From Terramyces sp. JEL0728 (Eukaryota; Chytridiomycota; Chytridiomycetes; Rhizophydiales; Terramycetaceae): 64,000 nt of DNA. The notes under the pieces are model-generated. The model was not told the origin of the DNA. It saw only the letters and a program-made list of their open reading frames with translations, and ran no database searches. Shown piece by piece: positions 1-10,208 of the stretch (positions are counted from its first letter, which is position 1; each line of letters opens with the position of its first letter). Location of the stretch: positions 124,001-188,000 of the forward strand of contig JADIIU010000008.1 of the NCBI GenBank assembly GCA_027603945.1. The letters are read 5' to 3'. A program made the position numbers and the translations under genes.

Positions 1-2
1 AC

Positions 3-1205
3 GCTGAACAGCAGCAGCTAATCATCAGCTACCACAAAGTAATCAATGAACATGAAAAACTGGAGCTTTCCATCAGATCTTCCTCTGAAGAACTGAATAA
101 CCTAAAGTAATATCTTGCTAATGGCAGAATGGAAATTGTAATGCGAGACAAGAGAATCCATCAGCTCCAAGAACATTTGGATAAACTCTCCCAGGAAGTT
201 ACCAAATACAAAATTGATAACCACGCCTACGAAAAGCAAGAGAGCAGTAATACTCGTTGATATAGATCTTGCTAGAACGCTCGCAACGGCTGAACGAAAT
301 ATTAAGCAATTGGAAATGGATAAAGCCAGGTTGCAAAAGGAAATTGATGTTTGCAGGGAGTTAACACAATCGATAAATCGCTCAAAGGAAGATATAAACC
401 AAAGATTTATATCTTGCAACGTAGAAAATGAAAAGCTGGAGAACTTACTTCACAAGAATACTGTAGAGTATGATTCATTGAAAACTCAACTGCAAGCTCA
501 AGTAATTTGCGTTAGAACTAGATTCTCAAGTGTGAGCGTTTAGAAGAGCTACTGAATAATGAAAGGACAAGAAAAATGCAGTCTGAACAGTCTTCCAAAG
601 ATTTACAAGCATCCCAGGGAAATTTGGAGATACAGCTGCAAAAATTAAACGAGCAACAAGCAATGAATTTGAACCTGCTTAGCAAGCAGCTCGAAGAATC
701 GAACTCGGAAGCAGAGAGTCTCAAAGCCAGATTGGCGTCTATGGAGAAGCTTTTACACGATGCACAGCTTCGTAACAATGCCTAATGTTAGAGATTGCTG
801 ATTCAAACAAAGTATTTGGAGAAAATATGGATAGATTAAAGAGCCTTGAAAAGAGATTAACAGACAAAGAAAACACCATCCAAGACTTGTTGCAGTTATT
901 CACAAAAGATGCAAGCAATGACGAGCCTGGGAGCGATGCGCTCAAAATGCGTATCATCAATCAGATTCAAGAATTGAGGAGAGAAAAAGAAAAGAATAAT
1001 AGAGAAATCTCTGAAAAAATGTCTCCAAAAAGTAGGATCTCATCAGTGGCTTCTGACTACTCGAATTCGTCAAGGGATTCTGCAGCCGATGGTATTTATG
1101 ATTAATCCAGTTTACCTTGAAAGATTGAAACAAGAAAATATTGAAAAGGGTAAAGAAAACAAGAGGATTTTGGAAACGATTGCGTCTGCGACAAGCGGAC
1201 TGTGA
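3..1205 (+). CDS. Coiled-coil protein, 5' end outside the window
   Basis: I do not recognise this gene. It enters the window already open and ends at a TGA at 1203-1205. Removing five microintrons (21, 19, 20, 20 and 19 nt, near 113, 228, 500, 771 and 1090) gives 367 continuous residues. For example, one intron is GTAATACTCGTTGATATAG. The protein is almost entirely heptad-like and rich in E, K, Q, L and S, with long runs of charged helices and no membrane segment. The last 70 residues become serine-rich (SRISSVASDYSNSS) before a short helical tail. This is a cytoskeletal-type coiled coil. A flagellar or centrosomal role is only a guess from its composition and the axonemal genes nearby. It converges on the succinyl-CoA ligase gene with 117 bp between stop codons. 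Confidence 0.75.
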
Positions 1206-1322
1206 GGACGAATAAACTTTTAATTTAACTTTATCCTAGTGCGTTTCAACCAAAAGCTTTGTGACTGCAAAATAATACAAAAAGTCAAACTAATAAATTT
1301 ATGAGGTTTAGAAATGAGGATT

Positions 1323-2723
1323 TTACTTTGCTGCAGAAAATGATACGTCGATTTTAGCTTGTCTTGCCAATTGAACAATTTCACTCATTTTTACAGCTTT
1401 AGAAGCGGCTTCGTCCAAATCATCGATAGCTAGAATCTTTAATCCTGATTCAGCAATCAATTTCTTGGCAGCTTCTACTTCAGTACCTTGCAATCTAACT
1501 ATAAGTGGGAGTTTCAGACCAAGTTCATGCACTGCAGCAATAATACCTTCAGCAATGATATCACATCTCATGATACCGCCAAAGATGTTGACCAAGATAG
1601 CACTGACACTAGGGTCAGACGAAATAATTTTGAATGCTTCGGCTACTTGTTCTTTTTGAGCACCACCACCAACATCTAAAAAGTTGGCTGGGTCTCCACC
1701 ATGAAGCTTAATGATATCCATAGTTGCCATAGCTAAACCAGCACCATTTACTAGAATTAACGAAATGTACCCAAACAGCCAATGTTTCCGTCCAAGCCAA
1801 TGTAGTTAAGATTCCATTTAGCAGCAGCAACCTCACGGGCATCTTCTTGGGTCTTGTCACGAAGAGCAAAGATATCTTTCTGACGGAATTCAGCATTGTC
1901 ATCAAATCCAAATTTAGCATCCATGCACATTACTTCGCCAGATTGAACTTCAGCAAGTGGGTTAATTTCAACCATAGTTGCGTCTTTTTCAATAAAGACT
2001 TTGTACAGTTTCATAAAGGTATCAGCTGCCTCATGTTAGCAAAATATACCTTTTCGATTGCATCTCCTTCAAACCCAATTTTGGTAGCAACATCGGCAGC
2101 ATCAACGTAGGTTAGTCCGTATTTAAGATCAATGGCGTGAGTAACGATAGCTTCTGGGGTTTCATGCGCAACGGTTTCGATATCCATACCGCCTTGTGAA
2201 GAAGCAATGATAACAGGACCTTGTGCTTTACGATCCATAACAATTGCGAAATAATATTCACGACGAACATAAACCCTTTCCACAACAAAAACCTGAGATT
2301 ATACAGCAATTACTTCATTGCAAGGGCGACCTCCTGCGCCAGTTTGTTTGGTGATCAATTTGTGTCCCAACATTTTCTTGGCGTAACTGGCAACCTGTTT
2401 CGGGCTGCAATTAAATAAATATTACGAATATGCCAATTTAACACCTCCCTGCAATCCAGAATCAAAGTGACCTTTGCCACGGCCACCAGCTAATACTTGT
2501 GCTTTGACTACCACATCTTTGCTTCCTAATTCCTTTGCAATAGTTTCGGCATCTGCTGCGGTTTTTGCAACCCCACCTCTGGCGACAGTTACCCCGTACT
2601 GCTTTAACAAATTCATTGACGAGTGTTCATGAATGGAAAGATATCTTTTGGTGTGTTGCTAATATTAACAAATAATTGTACTTGGAAAGATTTTGAGAGA
2701 ATTCGTTGCGAAGCTCTAAACAT
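1323..2723 (-). CDS. SUCLA2: Succinyl-CoA ligase (ADP/GDP-forming) subunit beta, mitochondrial
   Basis: This is the beta subunit of the TCA-cycle enzyme that converts succinyl-CoA plus NDP to succinate plus NTP in the mitochondrial matrix. Five introns (23, 21, 21, 20 and 20 nt) restore 431 residues, the usual length. The start at 2723 gives a basic, serine-containing presequence ([14 protein letters not shown]) followed by the conserved [20 protein letters not shown] type of mature start. The ATP-grasp part shows [11 protein letters not shown], and the C-terminal ligase domain shows [16 protein letters not shown] and [13 protein letters not shown]. The motif around [19 protein letters not shown] is exactly restored across the intron GTACATTTCGTTAATTCTAG. 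A perfect E-box palindrome lies 44 bp upstream. Whether it uses ADP or GDP cannot be told here. Confidence 0.95.
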
Positions 2724-3215
2724 TTTTTAGATGATTTGTCGAGTAATTATTTTTTTACAGAAGAAAGTCACGTGACAGCCACATAAACAAAGGGAGACTC
2801 TGGTCTTAGGTAGCATGCTTGTTTGATCAAGCGGAGAATCCATGGTAACCGCGGGTTTAAAACAGCGTGATACACAGCCAGTATAAAATACTGTCTTACT
2901 TTGGGCAATCTTAAATGACGGTACAGGTGATTTCTTTGCCGCTGGATTTACATCAACGCGGGGAACTTAATTCATCGTCTCAATCAAATTTTCTGATTGA
3001 TCTTGTCTGTCACATTGTCTAGAACACGTAGGTTACACAAGGAATTTGAATCTGCTACAAGTCCGGATGTAAATTCCCAGATCTACCACTGATTCAACAA
3101 TTCGTTTTGATTTATCGTGGATCTCATTCAGTTCAAAGGTTGTGTGGGCTTTTCAGAGAACAATCAGCGCCACGTTGATCATTCTTTAAGGCGAGAATGT
3201 CTATTTTTCCCCAAA
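2724..3215. other. Divergent intergenic region, 492 bp
   Basis: This lies between the divergent SUCLA2 and membrane-protein genes. Apart from the E-box at 2767-2776 I see no ORF with a supported frame, no tRNA and no repeat. A GTG-initiated upstream extension of the plus-strand gene (3117-3215) is open but lacks an ATG and is treated as 5' UTR. Confidence 0.5.
2767..2776. promoter_or_regulatory. E-box palindrome GTCACGTGAC upstream of SUCLA2
   Basis: A perfect 10-bp palindrome centred on CACGTG lies 44 bp before the SUCLA2 start codon. In fungi CACGTG is the core bound by bHLH factors such as Cbf1, Pho4 and Rtg-type regulators of metabolism. The perilipin-like gene at 63116 has CACGTG at nearly the same distance (42 bp). 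Function is inferred from position and palindrome only. Confidence 0.4.
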
Positions 3216-4073
3216 ATGAAATTCATTCACTTGTTGCTCTCTGCGGTTCTAGCTACTCCAATTCTAAAGGACGAACATAAGACTCAAATCAAGCTTATTC
3301 CGATTGAAGGGACTGCTCAGGAACCATCGCACTTTGCGGTAACTGTTACCAGAGTCGATGGCTTGGTCAATGAAAAGGATGAAGAAGTCGCTGTAAAAAT
3401 ATCTGCTGTATTGTTGAAATTTGACGTTGATACTAACGGCCAAGCTTTGGTTAACGACGTTCCAGTGCCAATGGGGCTTTCCAAAGTCGAAGTTGCTGCA
3501 AAGACAATGGTCGCCAGGAAAGACATTGAAGGAATTACTGATCAAGAGCTATTGGAATCTTTCGACGAAGGAATTATCGGTGTTGAAATTAATGTAAAGG
3601 GATATGAAATGAAGCATAACGATGTTATGATTCGCCGCTTAGCTATTACTGAGCGTATCTTGGAAATCAACGGAAAAGAAGTTGAACAAGAAGAAGCTGT
3701 TCAACAAGTATTGGAAATTCTCCCTGACGGATCAATGAAGAAAGGAATGCCTTGTCACCAAGGGCAAGACAAGTTACAGTCTGATCTCGTAGGTCCGCAC
3801 CACCATCATAAGCACCACCGTCGTTCGTTCTTGGCTTTCTTGTGCTCTGGCTTGTTGCTTGGATCTCTTGCTGCAGGATTCTACTATCTCATTACTGCCC
3901 TTGTATCTTTGTTTACTCTCAACAGATATGAAAAGGTTGACACTGTCGAAATTATCTTTGAAGATGAAAAATCTGAAAAGACATTCAGCGAAGCAACCCA
4001 GACTTCAGAAGAGCAATTGCCAGAATATATTCCAAAAGCCCCAGAATACGACCCAGAGTATCCTGAAAATTAA
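3216..4073 (+). CDS. Putative type I membrane protein with His-rich segment and acidic tail
   Basis: I do not recognise the family. The ATG at 3216 is chosen because it starts a clear signal peptide (MKFIHLLLSAVLATP) and has A residues just before it; the frame upstream has no ATG. The 285-residue product has an ectodomain of about 190 residues with regular beta-type hydrophobic alternation. Next comes a short His/basic patch (HHHHKHHRR near residue 195), then one long hydrophobic segment (SFLAFLCSGLLLGSLAAGFY onward). The acidic tail repeats P-E-Y (PEYIPKAPEYDPEYPE). There is no intron. The topology suggests a surface or secretory-pathway protein. The His patch could bind metal, and tail tyrosines could be sorting signals; both points are inference. 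Confidence 0.7.
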   Translation: MKFIHLLLSAVLATPILKDEHKTQIKLIPIEGTAQEPSHFAVTVTRVDGLVNEKDEEVAVKISAVLLKFDVDTNGQALVNDVPVPMGLSKVEVAAKTMVARKDIEGITDQELLESFDEGIIGVEINVKGYEMKHNDVMIRRLAITERILEINGKEVEQEEAVQQVLEILPDGSMKKGMPCHQGQDKLQSDLVGPHHHHKHHRRSFLAFLCSGLLLGSLAAGFYYLITALVSLFTLNRYEKVDTVEIIFEDEKSEKTFSEATQTSEEQLPEYIPKAPEYDPEYPEN

Positions 4074-4212
4074 TAAACACCTTGTAATTAACTTTATTCA
4101 TCCCCAAGTGAGTCTTTGTACATGGTCGGTCTTTCTGTTTGTACTTTTGATGAAGCCCAGAAATTGCAACTCATTAACACCTTTCAAGAACCTCGCCCTG
4201 TATTAACACTAA

Positions 4213-6091
4213 TTACTCTATATTGTCATGCTTGCTAAGCACTTTAAACGCTTCGAACCAATCTTGAAGATTAATCAGTCGCCCACATTCCAAATACAGC
4301 TTGTATAAAATATTAGTGTCAACAATAGTGCTGGTATACACCTGCGGATACTTTAATCCGGTTTGTATCACCGATCGTGGCTCCGCTTTAATTGCTTTGT
4401 TTACATTGCTGTCAAAGTACAATAGTTCATTCAAAACAATGGCGGAATATTTTTGTAGATGCTTTGTGAAATAATTGGAGAGAAAAGTAATGATTTTTGA
4501 TAGGATTTGTTGGTCTGGTTTCTTTTCAAATAGAGAGAATGATAAATCCAACTGGTTGCGTTTCCTGGTTGATGATAACTCTTGGCGAACTCTTTTCAGA
4601 CCTTCCTTTATAATGTATTTTTCGTCGTCTTCCTCTACATCTATATTAACAAAGTGTACCAATGAGTTCTAGCTCTGGTATCTCGCTGATCAATTCCAGA
4701 AATTCTGATTTATCGTGAACAATAAGTGTACAGTCTGACAGAAATTGCTTGATCACCGGTATCTGTAGTTTTCTATATCAACGTGAATTACCTCAGAAGT
4801 AATAGGCAGGATTTGCAATAGTCGCTTTCTCCCAAGTTACTTTTGAGGGCATCTACATAAAGGGTTCTTATTGGCCGTTTTAATGAACTAGTAGAAAACA
4901 GGGATTGCATTTTTTCAAATACTCGAATTGCATTGTTGAAATCGCGAGTGTATTCGTTCAGTTTTACGATTTTATCTTTTGCCCATTCAAACAACACCCT
5001 GTCGTCATTTAATAATAGTTTGATTTCCTTTTTTTTCTTTTCATCGTCATCATCCGTCTCCTGTTCATTTGCAGTCAGTCTTTTGATTTCTTCATTGATA
5101 TACGATTTAAAGGATGGGAGCATTTTCAATAATTTGAACGAATCCTTGTCAAAGGCTTCATAAGCTAACTCCAAGAAACCTAAATACGGGTTTCCAAAAC
5201 AATAAGACATTAAACAGTACTTGATTCCGTTCTTGAACATTTCAATCGACAAAAAAGAAAGATGGAAATTATCCAGTAGCGATTTAAACGGAATGTAGCC
5301 CAGTTTAAAATCCATGTTCATGATTATCCTAGTGATTTCATCGATGATTTCTTTAGAATTTTCAATCTGGAATGGTTTCGTAATCAGCGAATTCAGAGCT
5401 CTTGGCGACAGGGTGTTGATATGATCCAAAGTGAAAACACCTATCACTAATTTAATCTGTGTTGACTGAATTAATAATTGAATCAGCTTTTCGAGCACGG
5501 ATAAATTGAATTCTTCAAAGTTTGGAATAATTACAACAATTTGCTTGTTGGTGTGTTCTTGAATCTTTAATACTCGTTGGAAATCCAAATCACTGGTGTT
5601 TAAAATATCTTGGGAGAGCCCTTTGGACAGTTGTTGGTTAATTGATTTCACAACATCTTTCAAAGAACCAACATGAGCCAATTTTGCAAACAGAAAATCC
5701 TGATTTTCCATCAAGTGAGAATAGAATGTATCATGATCAGATCTATTATATCCAGTCAAAACAACAGCAGTTTCCAAGAGTGGAAGGTGGTTCTTAATTT
5801 CGTTTGATCCGTATAGAAATTCCGAAATTTCTTTGATTGAATTCAAGTAATGGCTTTGAATTATATCCTAGTTTTAGAAACACAAACCGTAAATGCCAGA
5901 TCGATTTTCTTTTGGATTTGGTTGAATTTATCAACTCTGAATTTTATTGATTGTTGAGACTCAGTGTCGTGGGTTGGAATGAAATTACTACTTGGTTTTA
6001 GTTTCCTATCTGGTAATTTGATTGAGAATGAATCTGTTAGTAGTCCCAGGGTGGACATTAGATTTGTTTTGGACAAATAAAGTCTGGACAA
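4213..6091 (-). CDS. ORC3: Origin recognition complex subunit 3
   Basis: ORC3 is part of the six-subunit complex that marks replication origins and loads MCM helicases. Three introns (20, 19 and 19 nt) join four exons into 606 residues. The middle carries the AAA-like region of the ORC3 N-terminal family. It includes VVIIPNFEEFN in the degenerate Walker B position and the ORC3-typical stretch FHLSFLSIEMFKNGIKYCLM. The C-terminal winged-helix part has ILYKLYLECGRLINLQDWFEAF, matching the conserved ORC3 end. One intron is GTAATTCACGTTGATATAG. The start is either the ATG at 6091 or the one at 6058. A 16-bp-period repeat overlaps the first of these, so the later start is possible. It converges with the membrane-protein gene (139 bp). 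Confidence 0.88.
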
Positions 6092-6108
6092 AATGTAGTC
6101 TGGACAAA
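6068..6108. repeat. Three direct repeats of a TGGACAAA element, 16-bp period
   Basis: The element TTTGGACAAA (6068) recurs as TCTGGACAAA at 6083 and 6099, giving two spacings of about 16 bp. The block sits across the first candidate ORC3 start codon (6091) and upstream of the second (6058). It may be a promoter element array or simple slippage. Confidence 0.45.
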
Positions 6109-6218
6109 TGCTCTGATAAACCAGAGCTCAACGTAGCTCGATTCTCGGCTACAAGCGATTTATTAATATGGAGGACAGGATTGGAAACCGCTTAGTTTAT
6201 TCCAACACATAATCATTC

Positions 6219-7558
6219 TCATTTCTTTTTACCCTTCTTGTCCTTTTTACCCTTTGCTTCATTCTAATTGAGAATGTGTTTACCTTTTTACGCTGTATTT
6301 CTCGTCTTACAAAGTGGCCTCTCCAAATCTTTTGGATCATCGTAGCAGCAGAATTAAGCCTGGCCTTGATCGACTCTTCTTCCTACGATTAGAAACACTC
6401 ACTTTTTTCTTTTCTTCCAATTTTCGTCTGTTGTCGAGGATAATCTCGTATTCCTTTTGCAAATCCGAGTACTGTCCTTGCAGCTCATCAAGATGCGATT
6501 TTTCTTCGAGGAAGAGAACCTGAGTTAATTAGTAGTACTGTAATATCGTCAATTTCCACTTGTTTTTCTTCAAGATCTTGATCGTACTTGTGAATCCAGT
6601 TTTCAACTTCACATTCGATTTTAAACTTTTTCTTTCTTGCCAGCGCTTCTTCTTCCCTATGATTGATTACATCTGTTTCTAATTGGTTTTTCAATGTTTC
6701 TATTTCCAATAATAACGCAGTTTCCTTTTCCTTTGAAGCTTTAATATCCAAATCTTCCTTTTGTTTCGACCTACTCTCTAATTTTCTGGTGGTTTCTTCT
6801 GCTTGCTGTTTAATATCTCTCAGCTCCTCTTTAGTTTAGAAACCAAGCACCTTTTAACCTGCGGATAATGTCGTTTCTCTTGTTTATTTCCCCACTTCTT
6901 TCTTTCTTTGCCTTTTCCAGTTCTTCACGGAGTGTTTTCACTTCGCTGCTTGTTTTTTGTTCTTTGGCAATGATTAATGATAGCTGATCTTGTTTCTGGC
7001 TCTCTTCTTCTACCGTAGTTCGCAGCCTGTCATAAACCAGTGTTTTGATTTCCTGCAAGCGGTGTTCAAATTGGGCAACCAGAGGAGCTTTGTTGCTTTT
7101 CAAGTATCTTAACTTTAACATATTGTTTTGGTTTTGAAGAAAGTATCTGCCGATTGTTCGGGTGAGCACTTTAATAGCTTTCGCAGTTTCTTTGGCATCA
7201 TTCTGAGTAAGAAATAAAGTACTATTTGGCCTTCATATGCCTTCTGTTCTACGATTTGCTTGTATTTTTGTTCCAAAAGCCCGGATTCTTTGATCAGTGT
7301 TAGTGCGTCTCCTGTCAAAACAGTCGAAGTTTTCTTGTCCATGTTTTCAGGTATTAAACCCATCAAATATACTTTCTTTTGGATTTCTTGCAATACTGCC
7401 ATAATCCTTTGAGCTTCAACATTTGTTAATTTGCTAGAGTAGGAAAAATCATCCAGAGACACTTGATTGGTAATATTATCCGCTTCGTAGGAGCTATTTT
7501 CCCTTTTAATGCTTGGTAAAACTGTATTCTTTGAAAATGGTAATGCTTGTGCTGCCAT
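6219..7558 (-). CDS. Dynein regulatory complex subunit 9/10-like (IQ motif, coiled coil)
   Basis: This is a nexin-dynein regulatory complex subunit of the 9+2 axoneme (IQCD/DRC10 or IQCG/DRC9 family). Five introns (20, 22, 19, 20 and 20 nt) give 412 residues. Near residue 45 it has the family motif LTNVEAQRIMAVLQEI with a following hydrophobic helix pair. A long coiled coil then contains RKKKFKIECEVENWIHKYDQ, the most conserved DRC9/10 block. An IQ motif (AATMIQKIWRGHFVRREIQ) is followed by a lysine-rich end (GKKDKKGKKK), which is typical of both subunits. The motif in the first third looks closer to DRC10, but I cannot separate the two paralogues by eye. It is divergently paired with ODAD3, with only 50 bp between the two start codons. 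Confidence 0.85.
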
Positions 7559-7608
7559 TGAAAGACAAGACGCGAAGGTGATGTCATCTTCAAATTTACC
7601 TTTTTTAT
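7559..7608. promoter_or_regulatory. 50-bp bidirectional promoter between two axonemal genes
   Basis: The DRC9/10 and ODAD3 start codons face away from each other across only 50 bp. The spacer holds ACGCGAA and a CRE-like TGATGTCA (7579-7586), followed by an A/T run. Shared transcription would couple two parts of the same organelle. This is inferred from geometry. Confidence 0.5.
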
Positions 7609-9382
7609 ATGCGGCAATTCAATAAAGCAACAGTAGTTGACGAAGAATTGCATGATCTCAAGTTAAGATTTGAATTGCTAGGTCTGCGGATGTTAATTTT
7701 AGAGGGTGACAGGAAAGCTTATTACGAAACTTCCCAATGGGCAATTAGAAGGAACAAGGAGGAAATAAACAGCCTACGACAACAGAATAAACAGTTATCC
7801 GAAGCAATTGCAAGAATTAAAAAGGTGTTTGGTTTTAATTGAAGAGCGAAATCGAGGTCTGCAGCAGGATTTCTTTGACCGAGCTGGAAAAGTTTGATCA
7901 AAAGATTTGTGATATTCAAAAAAAGTATGACGAACTGCAAGCAGAAGCTCGCAACAAGGAGCAAAAGTTGCGCGGCCAAATGGATTTACTTGCAGATATC
8001 AAACGGGAAGCTGAAATGGTTCACTCCAATTCAAAAGACTCTGTACAAGCAAAAGTACGTAGAGTATAATCATAGGAAATCAGAATGCTCGAAAATAGAC
8101 TTGATAAAGCTGTGATTAAATACAACGAAGCGCAGTCCATCAAAAAAACATACGAATTAATTGTTAAAAGACTGCAAGAGGAACGATTGACATTTGACAA
8201 CCAATTGGCAAATTTTGAAAAGACAGTGCGTGCGAAAAAGCAAGACTCTGCTGAATTGGAAATGATGTCAAGAGATGCTAATCACGCTAAAGAAGTAGCC
8301 AAAGCAGAATTGGCCCAATTTGAACAGCAAATAAACGAAGAACGCAAGCAAAGAGAAAAGGATTTGCTTACTAGAAAAGAAATGGTAAAGCACAAATTGG
8401 AGGTTGCAGACAAAGCAGATAGAAAAGTACCAAAGAGCTAATGTAGATTACCAAAATGGACGAATTAAACGCCGACTCGAATGGAAATAGCGATGAGAAA
8501 GAGCAGTACGACGAAGCCACCGAAAAGAAGCTGGCAGAATACGAAGAGACTATGCGCTTAATTAAAGAAGCAACTGGCGTGTCAGACATTTCAGAAGTAA
8601 TCGCCAAATTCCAGTCGCAAGGAGAGACTCACGCTCAACTAACTCAACTCCAAAAAATTAACGAAGTCAAGATTGCCGAATTAAAAGAAAAGAAAAAGAA
8701 AGTCCAAAAAGAAAATGAAGAATTCAAATTCATGGGAGAATCCAAGCATGCGCATAGTCAAAGAACGATTGAAGAATTTGAAACTCATCTTAAAGAAGGC
8801 GAACAAGCTTATATTGATGCCAAGCAAAAATATGAACGTACGGTAAAGATTTTGACCAACGCAAAAGCTGGAGTTCAACACTTGGCAGAAAAATTGGATG
8901 CAATTAAAGTGGTAACATTTAGCTTATATCAGGGCTCAAACGCTCCAAAAGCACCAGCAGTGAACAACGGTACGGTGGTTGAAGCATTGCAGATCTGTGT
9001 AAAGAAGCTGGAATCTTTGGCTTTGTCACTACAATTCAAGGAGCTGCCAGAAGTACTAGTTTTTAATATCAGGCTCCTCCAAAGGATATCAGCCAACAAC
9101 AACAACCAGGAGAAGTTGTCAACATCCTCGTTGTCAATCCGGCTGTTTTACCACAGCACAACACTAGAGTAAAGTTGAAGCCTGTTGATTTTGAAGGAAC
9201 CGAACAGGATGGTAAGTTAAATTAATGCAGATGAAGACGAGAACGATGATGAGTTTGGTGAAGTTCCAGACAGAGAGTCGCTCAAGAAGCACACTTTACA
9301 ATTAATCAATTCTAGACTCAAGGCTAAACAGCCAAAGAAAGTTAAAAAGAAGAAGGCTGCAAAGGATGACGACGATAGCTGA
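7609..9382 (+). CDS. ODAD3: Outer dynein arm docking complex protein ODAD3 (CCDC151)
   Basis: This coiled-coil protein anchors outer dynein arms to axonemal doublets. Five certain introns (20, 21, 20, 20 and 19 nt) plus one probable 21-nt intron at 8912-8932 give about 550 residues, close to animal CCDC151. Family blocks are plain: LEGDRKAYYETSQWAIRRN at the start of the coil, EIRMLENRLDKAVIKYNEAQ and LQEERLTFDNQLANFEKTV in the middle, and IKEATGVSDISEVIAKFQSQ with AGVQHLAEKLDAI later. An acidic patch (DEDENDDEFGEVPDRESLKK) and a lysine-rich tail end it. The start at 7609 is the only ATG in the correct frame; an ATG at 7581 is out of frame. It is head to head with the DRC9/10-like gene. Confidence 0.92.
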
Positions 9383-9804
9383 TTTTCCGTAATAAAATCG
9401 TTTAAAGAAATTGCTTTTTACCGCATTTTGGAAACCCACATTGCTTTTTTTACGGGACCAACCACACTCGACATGGTCAAAGACAATTCAGAGCTAAAAC
9501 TTCTGCGGGCTACAGATGCTATTTCGGAAAACGGTTCCAGCCATGGCCTAATTTTTTGTATCTTTTTCGGAGACTAAACGAGGTACCCTGATCGCCACTT
9601 ACATCAGTTGCGGTGGCGCTAATAGCCACCAAAATTGTAAATTGGAAAAAACTAGTGGAATACCGATATAAATCAATATACGACCATAGCATCGCCACTA
9701 ATGCAGCCATTATAACCCAATCGAGCCGGTTCTCCTCTAGTTTCGCTGTCGGGGAATTCCCAGCCTGTTTATGCTTGAACAAAAATCAAAAAAAACTTCT
9801 CCTA
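9383..9804. other. Intergenic region, 422 bp
   Basis: This lies between ODAD3 and the small PPxY protein. Open frames exist on both strands (for example minus 9519-9782) but none has a recognisable domain or supported splice structure. I see no RNA gene or repeat. Confidence 0.4.
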
Positions 9805-10170
9805 ATGTACGAATATCCCATAATTGCCTTCCTCTGCGTATTCGTATTCCTCGTCGTTGTATTGTGGATAGTCAAAATATACAGCAATCCAGTGGGTATG
9901 GAGTATACTTTTGATCTTGCTGGAATTGAAAGTGTGTTTATTTCCCCAATGTCGATATATCATGCAGGTATTCCCGTAAGAAATAACTATGAATCAGAAG
10001 AGCCACGAGTGGTTGTTGTGCTGCAACAAGAGAAAGAGGAAGAGGAAGAAGACTTGCCTGTATACGAAGAATCTGTGGTTGATATCCCACCTGTTTACAC
10101 TGGCGAAGCTACAAACGGAGCCAATCCACAGGATCCAGTTCCATATCTGTCGATATACCCTACTCAATAG
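9805..10170 (+). CDS. Small single-pass membrane protein with PPxY motif
   Basis: I do not recognise this 121-residue protein. The frame is open for 64 codons upstream, but the ATG at 9805 is preferred. It begins directly with a hydrophobic signal-anchor (YPIIAFLCVFVFLVVVLWIV) followed by KIYS. The cytosolic-type part contains an acidic run (KEEEEEDLPVYEE) and the sequence DIPPVYTGE. This includes a PPxY motif of the kind bound by WW domains such as those of Rsp5/NEDD4 ubiquitin ligases. An adaptor role in membrane-protein sorting would fit, but that is inference. It has no intron. It converges on HSP110 with only 38 bp between stop codons. Confidence 0.65.
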   Translation: MYEYPIIAFLCVFVFLVVVLWIVKIYSNPVGMEYTFDLAGIESVFISPMSIYHAGIPVRNNYESEEPRVVVVLQQEKEEEEEDLPVYEESVVDIPPVYTGEATNGANPQDPVPYLSIYPTQ

Positions 10171-10208
10171 CCTAATAATAAATTTGATATGCAGTTTTAT
10201 TAAAATAC

